Counted from the stretch's first letter, positions 1 to 6,989 are shown. The stretch is DNA of 15,833 nt from JALOAR01 sp041649615 (GCA_041649615.1 JBAZMT010000019.1:1-15833); one strand, 5' to 3'. Translations and numbers: made by a program. Notes: generated by a model from the letters alone, not told the origin.

Positions 1-201
1 AAGGGCCTAACTCCCCGCGACCTGGGCAAGCGCGTGGTGACGCTAGTGCCGGGAAAGACCTCAGTGCCGCCGCATCAGCGTTACCGCTTCCGAACTGCGA
101 TGCAGCACCTGGTGTCGGACAAGCGGATTGTGCGCTTGGATGCGGACGACCCGAAGAAGCTCCGGTATGTCACGGCGATCTTTGTCGCAGAGATCCCGTA
201 G
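1..201 (+). CDS. 3' end of a small winged-helix-like protein (partial)
   Basis: Frame 1 is open from the first base to a TAG at 199-201, giving the last 66 residues of a protein whose start is outside the window. The visible part begins KGLTPRDLGKRV and continues through a basic stretch (HQRYRFRTAMQHLVSDKRIVRL) to end FVAEIP. A short helix of the 'TPRDLGKRV' type followed by a basic helix and a beta-like strand with a charged turn resembles a winged helix-turn-helix, but that is inference from pattern only. It points the same way as the genes that follow and could be a small phage regulator or DNA-binding protein. It is separated from the next confident gene by about 155 bp. Confidence 0.55.
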   Translation, partial: KGLTPRDLGKRVVTLVPGKTSVPPHQRYRFRTAMQHLVSDKRIVRLDADDPKKLRYVTAIFVAEIP

Positions 202-357
202 CGATCGTGTTCCGAGCGCGGCGCCTGGCGATCCACTGCTGCCATAGCCGAGCGCTCGAGGTGATGAAGAAGTCGTATCCGAACGGCGCTGTTGTCGTTC
301 GGATTTCTGATGGAACGACGCTCGCGAGAAAGTCGAGCACAGAGACGGAGGACGATT
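202..357 (+). other. Gap before the coiled-coil gene
   Basis: About 155 bp between the TAG at 199-201 and the ATG at 358. It holds only the weak small open frame starting at 264 and the Shine-Dalgarno GGAGG at 347-351. No promoter pair or hairpin stands out. Confidence 0.5.
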
Positions 358-452
358 ATGGGACGCAAGCCGGGCTCGAAGAACAAGCCGAAGACCAATG
401 GGAAATCCCGATCGGAGACCCCCTCTCCGACGACACCGGAGACGACGAGTGA
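264..452 (+). CDS. Possible small acidic protein overlapping the next gene
   Basis: An ATG at 264 (with a GTG three bases earlier and another GTG at 207) opens a 62-residue frame, MKKSYPNGAVVVRISDG..., ending in a very acidic tail. It overlaps the next gene out of frame for its last 95 bases, where the basic, Lys-rich N-terminus of that gene is read as Glu/Asp-rich sequence. The first half looks protein-like, but no well-spaced Shine-Dalgarno sequence precedes the ATG (GAGGTG directly abuts it), and the acidic tail is what a frame-shifted reading of a basic region would produce. No family is recognised. It may be a real small gene filling the 202-357 gap or a chance open frame. Confidence 0.25.
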   Translation: MKKSYPNGAVVVRISDGTTLARKSSTETEDDYGTQAGLEEQAEDQWEIPIGDPLSDDTGDDE

Positions 453-1530
453 GCAGGCGGGGACGGTCGAGGAGCAGGGGAAGGCTGAGGTGGAGAAGAG
501 CGAGGACGTGGCTACTGCGGATGCTGAGGTTGTTGTTGGCGCGTCCGTGCACGTCGACGATGCGCCGGCTGTGACCGAGACGCCTGGAGGCATGGAAGAG
601 CACCGCGCCTCCCCCGTCTCGGGGACCGTCGACATCAAGACGATCGACGAGATGAACGGCAAGATTCGATCGCTCTGGCGCGAACGGGCCTGGGAGAAGG
701 AATCAGCCTCGGCGGACGCGAAGGAGCACTCCGACGAGATCAAGCGCATCGAGGGCGAGATCGACAAGCTCTGCAAGCGCGTGGAAGAACTCGACGTCGA
801 AGAGCGCATCAACCACGAGCGCAAGATCGTCGAGTATGTGTCGCGCTCCACAGGCCAGACGATCCGCACCCGTCCGCTTGCAGCTGCGGACCGCCAGGAG
901 AAGCTCGACACTACGGGCGCTATCGCAAATACCCCCGTAGTCGTTCTCGTCAAGCCCACCTTCAGCCAGCTGCAGGACGGCAAGGTCTGGGAACACGACG
1001 TGCACGGCTGCGTGCGCATCCTGGCGGTGCTGGACGGCTCCGTAAGAGTGCAGACTGAGGACCTTGACTGCCCCGAGGAAGGCGTCGAGATCGGTGTTGC
1101 GGACTGGGATGCGAACGACGCTCATCCGCGCGAAGTGCCCGAGCTGGACTTGGCGCAGTGGTGGGTCCTTGACCAAAAGACGGTCGAGATCACTGCTGCT
1201 GATGACGTCGGGGTGTGCGTCCAGCGCTACCCCGTGGCGGGGGGAGATCCTGAGGCGGCAAGGTATAGTCGTCTGTCGTTCTGCGCAGAAGGATCGAAGC
1301 TCCTAACGCTGGAAATCGGGGACCGTTACTGGCTCGACGATCACACGGGCCCCGTGGTGACTGTTCAGGGGGCTGAGGTCGACGGGCACTGCCTCTGCGA
1401 GCTCAAGGATGGGGAGCAAGAGCAGGTCGAGGTTCGCAGGCTGTATCTCGGAGCGAAGATGATGCCCGAGGTTGAGGTGCCGAAGAAGCGCGCAAAGAAG
1501 AACGGCAAAGCTGCGACGGCGGAGGTCTGA
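358..1530 (+). CDS. Hypothetical coiled-coil protein
   Basis: This encodes 390 residues from the ATG at 358, chosen because GGAGG at 347-351 sits 6 nt upstream; the longer frame to a TTG at 292 has no such signal. Residues 1-16 are basic (GRKPGSKNKPK), 17-80 are low-complexity and rich in Thr, Glu, Ala and Val, and about 95-158 are strongly helical and heptad-like (IRSLWRERAW..., DEIKRIEGEIDKLCKRVEEL), predicted as a coiled coil. The rest looks like a mixed alpha/beta fold with conserved-looking Trp/Asp patches, ending in a basic tail (KKRAKKNGKAA). No known family is recognised. Its stop is 3 bp before the helicase gene, and the helicase Shine-Dalgarno lies inside its last codons, so the two are co-transcribed. 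A role in DNA binding or replication is only a guess from position and the basic ends. Confidence 0.75.
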   Translation: MGRKPGSKNKPKTNGKSRSETPSPTTPETTSEQAGTVEEQGKAEVEKSEDVATADAEVVVGASVHVDDAPAVTETPGGMEEHRASPVSGTVDIKTIDEMNGKIRSLWRERAWEKESASADAKEHSDEIKRIEGEIDKLCKRVEELDVEERINHERKIVEYVSRSTGQTIRTRPLAAADRQEKLDTTGAIANTPVVVLVKPTFSQLQDGKVWEHDVHGCVRILAVLDGSVRVQTEDLDCPEEGVEIGVADWDANDAHPREVPELDLAQWWVLDQKTVEITAADDVGVCVQRYPVAGGDPEAARYSRLSFCAEGSKLLTLEIGDRYWLDDHTGPVVTVQGAEVDGHCLCELKDGEQEQVEVRRLYLGAKMMPEVEVPKKRAKKNGKAATAEV

Positions 1531-1533
1531 GCC

Positions 1534-3138
1534 ATGTCGGATCCTTGGGGACACCAACCGAAGGCGCGCAAGGCAATCGAAGATGCTTACCGCGCCGGCA
1601 AGCGCTCGATCGCGTGTGTGATACCGACCGGCGGCGGGAAGACCCACCTGTTCAGCCAGGTCGCTCGAGGTGGTGTCACCAAGGGCTTCCGATGGGGCGT
1701 GTTCGTCCACAGAGACGAGCTGATCAAGCAGACCGTTGAGGCGTTCTCCCGGTTGGGAATGAACGCCGGGGTCATTGCTGCAGGATACCCGCGTAGCGAA
1801 TCACTGCTGCAGGTAGTGAGTACCCAGACCGCGATCGCACGGGGAGATCTGCCGGACTTCGATAGCGTCGTATTTGACGAGTGTCACCATTTTTGCGGGG
1901 CTGAGAAGTGGTCTGGCATCCCGGCACACTACCGGGAGCGAAAGGCGCTTGTCTTAGGTTTCACCGCCACGCCCGAGCGCGGAGACGGGGTCGCCTTGGG
2001 GAACTCCTTCGATGAGCTGATTGTTGTCTGCCAGCCACAACAGCTCATCGACGCGGGGGTGCTCGTCCCTGCTCGCATTATCCACCCAATGCGCCAGTCC
2101 AAAGCGCTGGCGATGCATCCCCTGGAGTTCCACGCCCGACACGGCAAGGGGCGACGCTTCATCATCTTCGCCGCATCGGTCAAGCACGCAAAGGACCTCG
2201 CCCACGAATTCACCGCCGCGGGCTACCCGTGCGCGTGCGTGGAAGGATCGATGCGTGCCGAGGATCGCGAGGCTGCGATCACCGCGTTCCGCCGGGGAGA
2301 GCTCGCGGGGCTCACGAACTACATGGTCCTTACGGAAGGCTTCAATGTTACTGAGGTGAGCGAGATTGTCACGTGCCGTGAGTTCTCGTCGCCAGGACCG
2401 ATGATGCAAGCGCTAGGTCGTGGGCTCCGTGCGGCGCCCGGCAAGGTCGATTTGATTGCCGGCGACCTTCGCGGCTGGAGCCTCGATCCGAACATTGGCC
2501 TTCCCGCCGACGATCGGGAGTTCTCCCTCGATGGTAGGGCGATCAAGGTCAAGGCAGGCTCCGACCCTGTGCGCCAGTGCCAATCCTGTTTTGCGATGTT
2601 TCGTAGTGCAGAGTTCGAAGACGGCATTTGCCCCCAGTGTGGATGGGTAACCCGCGGCCGACCCAATCCGGCAATTAGGCGCCAGGCCATGTCGGAGCGG
2701 GCGCAGGGCGAGACGGGCGAGGACCGCGTGAAATACCTATCGAGGTGCGTCAACGCGTGCCTCATCGACGGACACGAGCTCGGCAAAGCCAGGTTCCTGC
2801 ACGTCGTGAAGTACACGCCCCCCGCGATGCTGCAGCGCAAAGTGCGGGCGGCATACAAGTGGCCCAACAAAGCCACACTTGAGGCCTCGGGGCACGACGC
2901 GGCCAAGGACGTGCTGCGCGAGATCGCCATGTACAACATGGTGCATGGGAAGGCCCTGGCCCCGGTCATCAACGGCTTCCCTGGCAAGGGCGCTCAGCGG
3001 CCCTGGGTCGACACCAAGGAGCTGGTGGCGGTGATTCGCCGCGCCTTGGTTGAGGGCTCGGCTGAAGGAGTCTGCAGCGGACGGCTGGTGCGTGTCGAGA
3101 TGGTCGACGCCAAGGCGATGAAGGAGACGGGGACGTGA
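1534..3138 (+). CDS. SF2 DEAD/DEAH-type helicase with C-terminal zinc motif
   Basis: This 534-aa protein is a superfamily 2 helicase that would couple ATP hydrolysis to duplex DNA or RNA unwinding or translocation. Visible motifs are Walker A PTGGGKT (31-37), motif II DECHH (115-119), motif III FTATP (143-147) and the motif VI arginine finger QALGRGLR (292-299). After the two RecA-like lobes comes a four-cysteine motif, CQSC (349-352) and CPQC (366-369), typical of the zinc ribbon of phage helicases of this type; residues 400-534 are not recognised. The start is supported by GGAGG at 1521-1525, 8 nt upstream. The gene ends inside the GTGA start of the methyltransferase, so the two are translationally coupled. 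Related helicases occur in phage replication or recombination modules and in restriction complexes. The nearby nuclease and DnaB-like gene favour a replication/recombination role, not restriction, since no HsdR or HsdS features are present. Confidence 0.9.
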   Translation: MSDPWGHQPKARKAIEDAYRAGKRSIACVIPTGGGKTHLFSQVARGGVTKGFRWGVFVHRDELIKQTVEAFSRLGMNAGVIAAGYPRSESLLQVVSTQTAIARGDLPDFDSVVFDECHHFCGAEKWSGIPAHYRERKALVLGFTATPERGDGVALGNSFDELIVVCQPQQLIDAGVLVPARIIHPMRQSKALAMHPLEFHARHGKGRRFIIFAASVKHAKDLAHEFTAAGYPCACVEGSMRAEDREAAITAFRRGELAGLTNYMVLTEGFNVTEVSEIVTCREFSSPGPMMQALGRGLRAAPGKVDLIAGDLRGWSLDPNIGLPADDREFSLDGRAIKVKAGSDPVRQCQSCFAMFRSAEFEDGICPQCGWVTRGRPNPAIRRQAMSERAQGETGEDRVKYLSRCVNACLIDGHELGKARFLHVVKYTPPAMLQRKVRAAYKWPNKATLEASGHDAAKDVLREIAMYNMVHGKALAPVINGFPGKGAQRPWVDTKELVAVIRRALVEGSAEGVCSGRLVRVEMVDAKAMKETGT

Positions 3139-3956
3139 TCGAAGGCCACGACTTCGCAGGGTTCTGCACCGGACAGCGACAGTGGACCGTTGTTCGCGGT
3201 GACTGCCTCGATGTGATCCCGATGATCCCGCCCGAGTTCCGCACCATCGTGGCAGCTGATCCGACGTACGGCTACGGGTCATACCCCAGCGACAAGGACG
3301 TCACGCTCAAGATGCTCCGAGCGGTCAAGGGCTGGCGCACGCTTGCTCTCAAAGGGTACGCTCCGGACCTCTACCGGTGGCTGCACGCCGCGGGTGTCGA
3401 GAGTGTCCAGGAGTGGATCGCGTGGTATCCGACGAACCACGCGTGCAAGGCCAACGGCAACTCGAAGGGCCTGCCAAAGTTTCATGAGGACTGGGCTGTC
3501 TGCGGGGAGACGCCGGGCAGTGGGAGGCTCATGCGACCTCGGGCCGACCACAAGGTCTCACAGCGCATCAACGAGCTTCACCGGACGAAGAACAAGGACC
3601 ACGCGCGGCAGTACGACCCTCGGGGCGACGCGCGCGAGGGTGACGTTTGGACCGACCCCAGCCCCGGGATCGCATTCCAAGCCAGGCTGCGCCTGCACCC
3701 CAACGAAATGCCGGTGAGTCTCGCGCTCAAACTCGTCAACCTGATCAGCGAACCGGGAGATTACATTCTCGATCCGTTCGCTGGCTCGTTCAGCCTCGGA
3801 GTCGCTGCCATCAGACTCGGGCGCCGCTATATCGGTATCGAGATCTCTGAGGAGTGGGCGGCGCAGGGTGTTGAACGGCTACAAGCTGAAGCAGAGGGCT
3901 CAACTCTGCAAGCTCGCAAGGCTGGCCAGATGAGCCTGCTGGGAGCTACGCGATGA
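3135..3956 (+). CDS. Beta-class DNA methyltransferase (N4-C or N6-A type)
   Basis: This encodes 273 residues from a GTG at 3135 that overlaps the helicase stop (GTGA), with AAGGAG at 3121-3126 eight nt upstream. The catalytic motif IV comes first (DPTY, 42-45) and the AdoMet-binding motif I near the C-terminus (DPFAGSFSLG, from residue 213), followed by LGRRYIGIEI. That order marks the beta class of amino-methyltransferases that modify adenine N6 or cytosine N4. Two positions deviate from the usual consensus: DPTY in place of DPPY, and FAGSF in place of FxGxG. The family call is secure from the C-terminal block, but activity is less certain. No restriction endonuclease with its own specificity is adjacent, so this is probably an orphan phage modification enzyme protecting or marking phage DNA. 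Its stop overlaps the next gene (ATGA). Confidence 0.82.
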   Translation: MIEGHDFAGFCTGQRQWTVVRGDCLDVIPMIPPEFRTIVAADPTYGYGSYPSDKDVTLKMLRAVKGWRTLALKGYAPDLYRWLHAAGVESVQEWIAWYPTNHACKANGNSKGLPKFHEDWAVCGETPGSGRLMRPRADHKVSQRINELHRTKNKDHARQYDPRGDAREGDVWTDPSPGIAFQARLRLHPNEMPVSLALKLVNLISEPGDYILDPFAGSFSLGVAAIRLGRRYIGIEISEEWAAQGVERLQAEAEGSTLQARKAGQMSLLGATR

Positions 3957-4438
3957 CCCTCCGCACCCAGCTCCTGTCCGACCTCGACGCCCAACTCGAA
4001 GTTGCGCGGGCCGAGCTCGCGCGCCTTCAATCCCTCAAGCGTGGCCAACGCCCTGTCCTTTCCCTCTGCGAGCCCTCCCCGAGGCGCCCCGCTGCTGATC
4101 GCACAGCCGAACACACCCTATTGGTCAATTCGGCGTGCGCGCTACTCGGCAACAAGCGTGATCTCAAGATCGCAAAGATGTCCCCCGCCGGCGAGCCCAC
4201 TGCTTCCGGCAGACCCCAGCATTGTGGTCCTGCAGGCCTTGCGGACATCTGCGGCATCCTGTCACCCACCGGTCGCATCATGATGTTAGAGGCAAAAACA
4301 GGTAACGCCCGCCAGTCCCGCGTCCAGATCGCCATGATGCGAATGGTCCGCGGTCTGGGGGGCTTCTATTCGGTCTTCCGCACCCCCGCTGACGCCGAAG
4401 CCGCATACGAGCGCTGCAAACTCGGTCTGAACTCATGA
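3953..4438 (+). CDS. VRR-NUC domain nuclease (PD-(D/E)XK fold)
   Basis: This 161-aa protein starts at the ATG overlapping the methyltransferase stop, with GGAG at 3942-3945. Residues 1-45 are a short helical and Pro/Arg-rich leader. The rest matches the VRR-NUC pattern: an upstream Glu in a helix (EHTLL, 53-57), GLAD with Asp98, then LEAK with Glu113 and Lys115, Gln125 in the following helix, and a GGFYSVFRTPADAEAAY tail (136-152) like the end of the fold. Asp98, Glu113 and Lys115 would be the metal-dependent catalytic set. Stand-alone VRR-NUC proteins are common in phages, often near helicases, where they are thought to act as structure-specific or Holliday-junction nucleases. The helicase two genes upstream fits that pattern. 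The stop codon lies within an ATGA that opens a four-codon frame. Confidence 0.8.
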   Translation: MTLRTQLLSDLDAQLEVARAELARLQSLKRGQRPVLSLCEPSPRRPAADRTAEHTLLVNSACALLGNKRDLKIAKMSPAGEPTASGRPQHCGPAGLADICGILSPTGRIMMLEAKTGNARQSRVQIAMMRMVRGLGGFYSVFRTPADAEAAYERCKLGLNS

Positions 4439-4445
4439 GCAAGCA

Positions 4446-4598
4446 ATGAAGATCAAGACCCCAAAGATTGAATTGCTCAACGTCCCCGAACGGAAGTGTT
4501 GGAAGCAGCCCAAGGAGCCCCAGGGTGTTCCAAACTACGCGCAAAAGACTGCGTTCATCGACGAGTTCCTCAAGAAGTGCCCGGAGGTATCCAAGTGA
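4446..4598 (+). CDS. Small hypothetical protein, 50 aa
   Basis: A 50-residue frame, MKIKTPKIELLNVPERKCWK..., ends in FLKKCPEVSK. It is basic and contains two cysteines far apart. No family is recognised. It is judged real because it fills the space between two coupled genes exactly. Its ATG overlaps the TGA of a four-codon frame that itself overlaps the VRR-NUC stop, and its TGA overlaps the next GTG. Its own Shine-Dalgarno is weak, so translation probably depends on ribosomes arriving from upstream. The Shine-Dalgarno of the next gene (GGAGG at 4583-4587) lies inside its 3' end. Confidence 0.6.
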   Translation: MKIKTPKIELLNVPERKCWKQPKEPQGVPNYAQKTAFIDEFLKKCPEVSK

Positions 4599-4696
4599 GA
4601 TTCCTGCTGGCCTGTCTCGCTCACAACCTGCGTCGACGCCGGGAGCACTTTCACTGGCTGCTCGGGCTGTATTCAACCGCGCGGAGGTACCGATGA
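4595..4696 (+). CDS. Very small basic protein, 33 aa
   Basis: A GTG at 4595 overlaps the preceding TGA (GTGA) and has GGAGG at 4583-4587 seven nt upstream, which is what supports this 33-residue frame. The product begins MRFLLACLAHNLRRRREHFH and has a short hydrophobic N-terminus followed by an Arg-rich stretch and WLLGLYSTARRY. It could be a tiny membrane-associated or nucleic-acid-binding peptide, or only a spacer that passes ribosomes to the next gene, whose Shine-Dalgarno (GGAGG, 4683-4687) lies at its 3' end. No family is recognised. Confidence 0.45.
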   Translation: MRFLLACLAHNLRRRREHFHWLLGLYSTARRYR

Positions 4697-5001
4697 GTCC
4701 AGCTCCCAGGACCTACCAGAGAACCCCGTGCTCGCGCGATTGCCCGTCGTGCGGAGAGCCAATCGTGCACCCTCTGGACGCCGCGATCTGCTGCCTGCTC
4801 GCCCCTCCGCCTACGGGCTGGTGTGCGTGGTGCGGCTGCGATCTGTCATCCCCACGCGTCTTCTGCACTCCTGCGTGCAAAGCTTCTTGGTTTCAGGACG
4901 TGTTTGGACTGCCCAGGGGTGAGCCTACGTCCGAAACGCTACTTGCCTGTCGGCCGACGAGCAGGACTTGTGTTGCGACGGGAGGCAGAGCCTATGTTTG
5001 A
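4693..5001 (+). CDS. Cysteine-rich putative zinc-finger protein
   Basis: This encodes 102 residues from the ATG at 4693, which overlaps the previous stop (ATGA) and has GGAGG at 4683-4687 five nt upstream; the open frame extends back to 4468 but only as a shadow of the two small genes. Cysteines fall in metal-binding spacing: CPSC (17-20), CAWC (44-47) and CTPAC (58-62), with further Cys at 13, 33, 34 and 49. The 44-62 block (CxxC, ten residues, CxxxC, then KASWF) looks like a complete treble-clef or ribbon-type zinc site. The C-terminal 30 residues are not recognised. Such small phage zinc proteins bind nucleic acid or protein partners, but its particular function cannot be read from sequence. 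Confidence 0.65.
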   Translation: MSPAPRTYQRTPCSRDCPSCGEPIVHPLDAAICCLLAPPPTGWCAWCGCDLSSPRVFCTPACKASWFQDVFGLPRGEPTSETLLACRPTSRTCVATGGRAYV

Positions 5002-5149
5002 CTTCATTCTGTGCCTGCTTGGAATCCGGCGAGACAGAAACATCCAAGGGGACTGCCCCCATTGTCACGCTGTTGGTTACTACTGGACGAACCCAGCCCG
5101 GAAGTTTGGATATTGCTTTGCCTGCCGAAGCAAGGACCGATGGCAATGA
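4994..5149 (+). CDS. Stand-alone zinc-ribbon protein (primase-ZBD-like), 51 aa
   Basis: A 51-residue frame from the ATG at 4994 overlaps the previous gene by 8 bp, with GGAGG at 4981-4985 eight nt upstream. After a hydrophobic start (MFDFILCLLGI) comes CPHC (21-24), sixteen residues including GYYWTNP and GYC, then CFAC (41-44). This CPxC...YCFxC layout resembles the N-terminal zinc-binding domain of phage primases such as T7 gp4 and the CHC2 class, which reads the template priming site. No TOPRIM or archaeo-eukaryotic primase domain follows; the protein ends seven residues after the last Cys. With the DnaB-like gene one gene downstream, a template-recognition or helicase-partner role is plausible but inferred. 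Confidence 0.65.
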   Translation: MFDFILCLLGIRRDRNIQGDCPHCHAVGYYWTNPARKFGYCFACRSKDRWQ

Positions 5150-5391
5150 CCGAGCAGCATCCACACGCGCCCCCAGCGCCCCCAGCGCTCACCCCCCAGC
5201 AGCACGCAGCTCTGGCCGGCGCCGTCTGGCTCAACTCTGGGGTGACTCGACCACCCACAGAAAACGACCTCGCTGACGTGGCAGAGCGACTCTGTGTCCC
5301 GCCCGACTCGCTCGCGTTGGTCAAAGCGTGTGTCCCTGTCTCGGAGGCCGTGGCGTGGATTGTCGCCGCAAGGAGCAAGCGCCGTGGATGA
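5146..5391 (+). CDS. Small hypothetical protein, 81 aa
   Basis: The ATG at 5146 overlaps the preceding stop (ATGA) and lies 9 nt from AAGGA at 5132-5136; a second ATG at 5140 is possible but too close to that site. The N-terminus is Pro/Ala/His-rich (HPHAPPAPPALTPQQ), followed by a helical segment with regular Leu/Val/Ala spacing and a basic end (ARSKRRG). No domain is recognised. Its last 8 bp overlap the start of the DnaB-like gene, and the Shine-Dalgarno of that gene (AAGGAG at 5370-5375) lies inside it, so translation of the two is likely coupled. Position suggests a replication accessory such as a helicase partner, without sequence proof. Confidence 0.6.
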   Translation: MTEQHPHAPPAPPALTPQQHAALAGAVWLNSGVTRPPTENDLADVAERLCVPPDSLALVKACVPVSEAVAWIVAARSKRRG

Positions 5392-6925
5392 CTGCCGGAT
5401 CCCCCCGAACGATCTGGAGGCAGAGGCGACGGTAATCGTCACCGGGGCGACGTCCAGAGAACATCTGATGCGAGCTGCTCCCATAGCTCGCCCGGAGCAC
5501 TTCTATTCGTGGGAGAACGGGGAGATCTGGCGAGCTATTCTAGAGCTCACCTCGCAGGGAAAGCCTACCACCGAGATCACGATCAAGCAGGCAGTACTGC
5601 GCGGCCACGGCCGGCGCGAAGTAGACCCTAACTACGTCGCCCAATTGCTCATCAATACCCCGTTCCTGAGCGACATTGAAGAACACGCACAGATCATCGT
5701 CAACAAGTGGCAAGTGCGTCAGACGATTGTCGCTGCGCAGAAGATCGCTGCCGAAGGCTTCGGCGTAAACGGGGACAGTCAGGGGTACCTCGAGCGCTCA
5801 GCCCTTCTCATCCAAGAGGCGGCGAAGACCGAGCAGCGGTCCGAGATCCTCAACTCCGAAGCCATCTTCGCACCCCTGCAGCCCGTCAAGTGGGTCTGCA
5901 AAGAGCTGTGTATCGGGCCTGGCCGGCCTACCCTTTTCGTCGGCTACGGCTACAGCCTAAAGAGCTACTCTCTGCAGTCCCTTGCGGAGTCTGTTGCGAC
6001 TGGTACGAAGATATGGGGCGAGTTTCGATGCACCAAAGGAAGAGTCCTGCACATTGACTATGAGCAGGGCAAGCAGGCCACGAGAGAGCGCTATCAGCGA
6101 CTTGCGTTCGGTGCGAATCTGACCTCGTCCGAGTTCGAGGACATGCTCGAACTCACATGTTTCCCAGCGTGGTATCTCACGAGCCAATCAGCAGAAACCG
6201 AGCTTGAGAGGCTATGCACCGGTCGGGCTCTATGCATCATTGACAGCTTCACAGCCGCGACGCCTGGAGTCGACCAGATAGATTCTAGAATAAGGACCTA
6301 TCTGGATATGCTTACGCGTGTGTCTGAGCACACGGGGTGCAGCTTCATCGTTATTCACCACGCGGGCAAAGCTGCTGAAGGAAAGGACAAAAGAGAGGTC
6401 GCTCGCGGCAATTCCGCCATCTTCGACGCGTGCGGGACCGTCTTGAACATGAACGGCAAGAAGCCATTCGAGCCGGTACTATGTGAGATTGTAAAGACCA
6501 GCGCAAACGCCACCGGCAGGATCGCAAATACGAAGTTCTATCTAGCTCCTAGCGACATCGCCTCAGACGACGGGGCCAATGACAAGGCGGGGATTCGTAT
6601 CGAGTACGAGCCAGAGGACGCGGTGGATCAGCCTCAAGCACCGAGGCGGGCTTTCGCCAAGCTGAGAGAGAGCGTCGAAAAGGTGCTGGTTTCTTACCCG
6701 CATGGTCTGAGCACACGGGAGGTCATCGCCAAGATGCGCGTAGACGGTCACCAAGGAAGGTCGGAGGACATCACGACCGTCCTTCGCAACGGGGTGGTCG
6801 ATGGCTGGTGCGTCGAGGAGAAGCGTGAAGGCAAGGGCGGGGGCAAGGCCTGGAAGCTGCGAACCGTGAATGACGCATCAGGAGAAGAATCATCAACCGA
6901 CGATGACGCAGGAGGTCACGCGTGA
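5384..6925 (+). CDS. DnaB-N / RecA-like replicative ATPase (helicase-like)
   Basis: This encodes 513 residues from a GTG at 5384, eight nt after AAGGAG. Residues 5-145 match the DnaB N-terminal helical domain: PPNDLEAEATV, then HFYSWENGEIWRAIL, a YVAQLL segment and a long helix. Residues 175-420 are a RecA/RepA-type ATPase: P-loop GYGYSLKS (187-194), HIDYEQG (a likely catalytic Glu), Walker B ending in Asp287 (CIIDS), and a VIHHAGK sensor-like motif. The C-terminal 75 residues look like a winged helix (LSTREVIAKMRVDG). The family role is hexameric replicative helicase, or RepA-like ATPase loading the replisome. The residue before the P-loop Lys is Leu where the consensus has Gly. Being the last gene before the repeat-rich noncoding region supports a replication role. 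Confidence 0.82.
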   Translation: MDDCRIPPNDLEAEATVIVTGATSREHLMRAAPIARPEHFYSWENGEIWRAILELTSQGKPTTEITIKQAVLRGHGRREVDPNYVAQLLINTPFLSDIEEHAQIIVNKWQVRQTIVAAQKIAAEGFGVNGDSQGYLERSALLIQEAAKTEQRSEILNSEAIFAPLQPVKWVCKELCIGPGRPTLFVGYGYSLKSYSLQSLAESVATGTKIWGEFRCTKGRVLHIDYEQGKQATRERYQRLAFGANLTSSEFEDMLELTCFPAWYLTSQSAETELERLCTGRALCIIDSFTAATPGVDQIDSRIRTYLDMLTRVSEHTGCSFIVIHHAGKAAEGKDKREVARGNSAIFDACGTVLNMNGKKPFEPVLCEIVKTSANATGRIANTKFYLAPSDIASDDGANDKAGIRIEYEPEDAVDQPQAPRRAFAKLRESVEKVLVSYPHGLSTREVIAKMRVDGHQGRSEDITTVLRNGVVDGWCVEEKREGKGGGKAWKLRTVNDASGEESSTDDDAGGHA

Positions 6926-6989
6926 TTTTGTGTCTAACTGCTTCCCGCTATCTAACAGCGCGAATTCTATCTGCGAATTCCCAACTGCT

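Noticed and set aside
81..1019. Long minus-strand open frame opposite the first genes
   Set aside because: Ser/Arg/Cys-rich antisense translation typical of GC-rich shadows, with no start signal or domain.
3135..4438. Restriction-modification pair made of the methyltransferase and VRR-NUC nuclease
   Set aside because: VRR-NUC proteins are generally structure-specific and no target-recognition domain is present; the operon context is phage replication.
4468..4692. N-terminal extension of the Cys-rich protein
   Set aside because: The extension overlaps two coupled small genes out of frame and reads as Ser/Arg-rich sequence; the ATG at 4693 has an ideal Shine-Dalgarno and a stop-start overlap.
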